This document shows positions 60,405 through 64,000 of a DNA stretch of 64,000 nt, one piece after another (positions within the stretch are counted from its first letter, which is position 1; each line of letters begins with the position of its first letter). The translations under genes were made by a program, and so were the position numbers. Origin of the DNA: Hemicentrotus pulcherrimus (Eukaryota > Echinodermata > Echinoidea > Camarodonta > Strongylocentrotidae); assembly GCA_003118195.1 (NCBI GenBank), contig BEXV01000675.1:121017-185016 (forward strand), read 5' to 3'. The notes under the pieces were generated by a model, which was not told the DNA's origin, searched no databases, and worked only from the letters and a program-made list of their open reading frames with translations.

Positions 60405-61228
60405 TATATGCAGCCATGCAGGTAAAGAAAACAAGCTTTAACTGTCCATGAGAGTTGCAACCTAAAGGCCTATTTCTTTATCGCTTGCCAGGCATGCTAA
60501 CTGAATATCACAAAGGTATTGAGTGAAGATCATGAAGTCCTAACATTTGAGTGTAAACATTCCAAATCATGTGATATTGCTTTATTAGTAGCCGAGGATG
60601 ATAACTGGACATAGCAATTAAAGGTATTGAGTAAAGATTATGCAGTCCTGATGATATTTTTTGTGTGAAGATTCCAATCATGTGAAATCTATACCAGATT
60701 TCTTTTCTTTTTTTAAGTGATTACAAACACATTGGTAAACAAAACTCTAATCATTTGCATCATTATCTCACAACTTAGTCAAAAGATAAGCATCTTGCCA
60801 ATTAATCAATTAAATTGCAGAAATCATAACTAATATGAATTCAAGTTCAGTAGTATGGTTCAGAAGGGAGTTCTAACAAGTTTACAACAATTATAATTTA
60901 ATTCTTTCATTTTTTTCAATTTCATCACTTTCTTTTCAATTCAATTCAATTCATTTCAGTTTTATTACTATAAAAAACATAGTTTAAAAAATATAGTAAA
61001 AGATTATAGCCTGGGGACTAAGAATGTCATGTTTACAATACAAAGCAGTCAATAGAAATAATTAAGTTTGGATATTTAACATAAAAATAGTACTGGTGAA
61101 TTCAAGGAACCACTCTAACAAGTTTGTAGAAATTGTGCATTGAATTGGTGAATAGTAAGATTTGTATCTTGTACAATTTAGACCAAAGTAGACTAAATGG
61201 AAAGAATCTGCACCTCTTCTTCTTCCAG

Positions 61229-61370
61229 TTTCATTGGAGGGTTGAAAAATTGTTCATTACCCTTTGCGATAACAACGTTCATCCCAGCAAAAATGCAAAC
61301 AAGAAGCAAAGATCCAAGGAGGAACCAATTTCTGTCACAGCTGAATGAGGGAGAAGCTCAGTGTGAATGA
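61229..61370 (+). CDS. Candidate terminal exon
   Basis: The acceptor CACCTCTTCTTCTTCCAG is excellent. Two frames stay open. Phase 0 gives FHWRVEKLFITLCDNNVHPS, then KNANKKQRSKEEPISVTAE with a stop at 61348. Phase 2 gives FIGGLKNCSLPFAITTFIPA, then KMQTRSKDPRRNQFLSQLNE and GEAQCE with a stop at 61370. An AATAAA at 61544-61549 lies downstream. The phase-2 version would fit the exit of the 24228-24290 candidate, but there is no other link. Not recognised. Confidence 0.35.
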
Positions 61371-61379
61371 ATAGTACAC

Positions 61380-62085
61380 CCCCATTTGAAAGTCATCCCA
61401 CATCATGGGGCATTAAGAGGCTAACTCAATAACGTTTTTTTAAGAAAAAATGAATTAGACCTTTCTCTTCCTTAGGTTTAGTAAACTTTGATTCCAAAAA
61501 ATTGAGGATGTCGTGGTGAACCTGCTGCAAGATTCAATAACAGAATAAAACGATATTCAGAAGGGCTGTATTTCAGAGATGTGTTTGGTGAAGTCACTTG
61601 AGAGATCCTGTCTCAATGATTGAACCTAATCTAATTGAATGACATATTTTGGTATTAAAATTTGTCTACTTTGCATCTTTCTAGTCAGATATGATACCAA
61701 CAGTTATAATAATGTGAAATTATATGGAGCTTAATACAAAATACCACCTGCTTTACGGTCATTATACACAGTGCAATTCATTCATGCACAATATGCACCA
61801 TCTTCACTCCCTGGGAGTATTTCTACCATATGGTCACCATGAGGGCATATGACAATTACTGACACAAAGGCTTTCGTCATCCTACCAGGTCCCTATTTCT
61901 CTCATGGGTATGGAGCGGCACAGGTGGATTAATGCCAATACCATAAGGTACTTGTGCTGTTGCCCAGGTCACATTTGCTCTAAGGCTAGAATACGGAGGT
62001 TGTAGGTCCCAAAAATCATGAGATACCTGCGGCAGCCGCAGGGAATCTGCAGTGGCCTCAGGGTCACCCTAGGGCCTATCCCTAT
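61380..62085. other. Spacer
   Basis: No supported gene beyond the AATAAA at 61544. Confidence 0.35.
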
Positions 62086-62092
62086 CTTTACA

Positions 62093-62730
62093 GCACTCTT
62101 GTTAAAGGCAATCATGTTACATCTCCTTTTACGAGTGTGAACGGGTCCCTCTACTATCAGGCTGGATCTGATATGATAAACATTCATATTCTTTGATGTA
62201 TTCCAAAGTATCCTGATTAGGAGGATTCATCTGCCCACTGTATGGGTACCATTTCATACTCAAAGAGGAGCACTTTTGTTAAAGCCAAATGCGCTACACT
62301 TCCCTTTTTTACAAGTGTGAAGGGTCCCTTTACTACCAAGCTGAATCTGATATGATAAACATTTGTAGATCTATTCCTAACTATCCTGATCAGAGTATTC
62401 GACTGCCCACTGTTCAGGTATTATTTCACATTCACATTCACATTCACAGATGAGCACTCTTATTACAGGCAATTCCGTTACATCTCCTTTTACAAGTGTA
62501 AACGGGTCCTTTGACTATCAAGCTGAATCTGATATGATAAACATTCATAGATCTTAATCTTTGATGTATACCAAACTATCGTGATCAGAGGATTCATCTG
62601 CCACTGTGCAGGTATTATTTCACATAAGCACTCTTGGTTACAGGCAATCCGGCTATATACATCTCTTTTTACAAGTGTAAACGGGTCCCTTTACTACCAA
62701 GCTGAATCTGATATGATAAACATTTGTATA
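62093..62730. repeat. Four-unit tandem array, ~174-184 bp unit
   Basis: Units begin GCACTCTTGTTAAAGGCAAT at 62093, 62270, 62454 and 62628 (the last partial). Each contains ACATCTCCTTTTACAAGTGT, ACGGGTCC and CTGAATCTGATATGATAAAC. The length is close to satellite monomers. Between units 2 and 3 a (CATTCA)n expansion is seen. Confidence 0.9.
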
Positions 62731-62734
62731 TTTA

Positions 62735-63258
62735 AAGCTTCTATCTCTTCCATCCAACCCGTTCTAATGATAGTATTCTACTGTCTGCTATTTCCTGTAC
62801 CCATTTCCTGGTGAGACATAGACTAGTTTGACCTAGCATTTATTTGTACAGGTAAAAACACAAGTGGGATGTTGCATACATTTTTTGTTAGCACAATGGA
62901 TTTCTAAAAACATAGATCGATTGTATTCATGCGGCAAGCCTCTTACATATGATCATAAAAATATCAGCTGAAGAGGGTCCTAGAGAGATGCCACCCAGTG
63001 AAACGAACATCATTCAGTACCTCCACAAATTCAACATACAAATGTTAAATTAATCTTAGAATATTTAGTATGGCCATCAAATGGTTGTCTTCTTCTTGAT
63101 AGATAATCAAGAGGATTAAGGCTTTGAAAGTAAATTAAGACCACAGGCACCATCTTTAATTGTGAATGAAATTAGGTCAAAGCAAACAACTGCCTTTTAT
63201 CGGTAACTAATTGCTAAAGGAAATAAAACATAATTAGCTCAATTGAATATTTTTTTTA
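62735..63258. other. AT-rich spacer
   Basis: No supported gene or repeat. Confidence 0.35.
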
Positions 63259-63269
63259 TAGATTGAGTT

Positions 63270-63868
63270 AACCCTGTAAACGATCATCGGATCGGACGCC
63301 GATACCGATCTGATCAAAGGTTATCGGATAATAATTTCTGATCGCCGATCAATAAAAATGATTGGAAAAAAAATCGGCTGAATGCCGAAAATTTTCAAGT
63401 TTTTAGCTATCAAATGCTTTTAAAAAAATCGTAGCTGGGATTATTTTGTCATGTGGAGTTGTTGTAGACCATGTTGTTGATATTTAGTGCCTTTTCATGA
63501 CTTTGAAAATAACAATATTGGTCTAAGAGAAGAGGTAAAACATGCGGGCCGCCATCTTGGATTATAATGCATGCCTACATTATAATCCAAGATGGCGGCC
63601 GGCATGTTTTGCCTCTTCTCTTAGACCAATATTTTTAATTTTAAAGTCATGAAAACTGAAAAGGCACTAAATATCAACAAACATGGTCTACAACAACTCC
63701 AAAAGACAAAATAATACCAGCCATGAATTTTTTGAGCATTTGATAGCCAAAAACTTGAAAATTTTCGTCATTAAAAATTAAAAAACGATCTTCCAATCCG
63801 ATACGATCATAGGTGCGAGGGTGTCGCTCCGATTTTCCGATCCGATCAGAGCCCCAACTTACAGGGTT
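63270..63868. mobile_element. 599-bp foldback transposon-like element
   Basis: The whole element is one inverted repeat, from AACCCTGTAA at 63270 to TTACAGGGTT at 63868, with a loop of only ~10 bases near 63569-63579. Arms share GGTCTAAGAGAAGAGGTAAA, GTTGTTGTAGACCATG and similar blocks with few differences. Direct repeats AGATTGAGTT flank it (63260-63269 and 63869-63878), a 10-base target duplication. That length is near the 9-10 bp produced by Mutator-type enzymes. No transposase is encoded. The outer ~80 bases are CGATC-rich. Confidence 0.85.
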
Positions 63869-64000
63869 AGATTGAGTTTAGGGTAATGACTTCAAGAAAC
63901 TATACTTCAGTTATCTGTTCTGTCCCACTGAGTGACCATACCAATATACTACAACATCTGTCAGGCCTGCTCAAAAAAGACCAAACGAAATGATGCCAAT

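Noticed and set aside
1..64000. tRNA, rRNA, CRISPR, bacterial operon or phage content
   Set aside because: No cloverleaf with GGTTCGA-type arm, no regularly spaced direct repeats with unique spacers, and no long open frames were seen.

Overview
The window is AT-rich animal DNA, not bacterial. It has no long open frames, no operons and no rRNA, tRNA or CRISPR signal. It shows long AT-rich spacers, many GA/CT microsatellites, short scattered exon-like segments with GT/AG borders, and dense small non-autonomous DNA transposons. The ACATGTACATGTA- and TACCGGTA-type words, TTAA-flanked repeats ending in AAAGGGAAAGTCCACCC-like sequence, and strong allelic variation suggest an echinoderm, most likely a sea urchin. 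This is inference; no diagnostic gene was recognised.

Protein-coding content is sparse and none of it could be named. On the minus strand I see: a probable first coding exon at 49.2-49.4 kb (Met/Leu-rich, two PLGMAM blocks); a signal-peptide first exon at 37.37-37.44 kb with a decayed duplicate 16 kb away at 21.4 kb; a His/Pro-repeat exon at 4.55-4.80 kb; an exon at 3.66-3.90 kb; a possible 30-nt micro-exon at 1.0 kb; a possible exon at 24.6 kb; a possible two-exon 3' end at 42.2-42.5 kb; and a possible terminal exon at 52.8 kb. On the plus strand there are exon candidates at 12.53, 24.23, 60.27 and 61.23 kb. Splice phases fit between some of these, but no complete gene model can be joined with confidence. 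The simplest reading is one or more large-intron minus-strand genes across roughly 1-50 kb, with a second minus-strand gene ending near 52.8 kb.

Most of the recognisable structure is repetitive. The main find is a family of 70-95 bp foldback elements, consensus arm GTTGAGAGCCAGAAGGGC, with 16 copies between 10 and 55 kb. One copy was later split by a 385 bp TTAA-flanked element of a second family. A 599 bp near-perfect foldback with 10 bp target duplications lies at 63.27-63.87 kb and carries paired YY1-type motifs at its centre. Other items are a 97 bp hairpin at 31.0 kb, several terminal-inverted-repeat elements near 29.4, 57.4, 59.1 and 59.8 kb, tandem arrays at 14.5, 27.5 and 62.1 kb, and a triple GATA-type repeat at 18.35 kb.

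Assembly quality matters here. There are eight N gaps, several inside poly-C or poly-G. An exact 365 bp duplication abuts a single N at 43.1 kb, and a diverged ~430 bp duplication abuts a single N at 57.7 kb. These look like an artefactual join and a joined haplotype pair.
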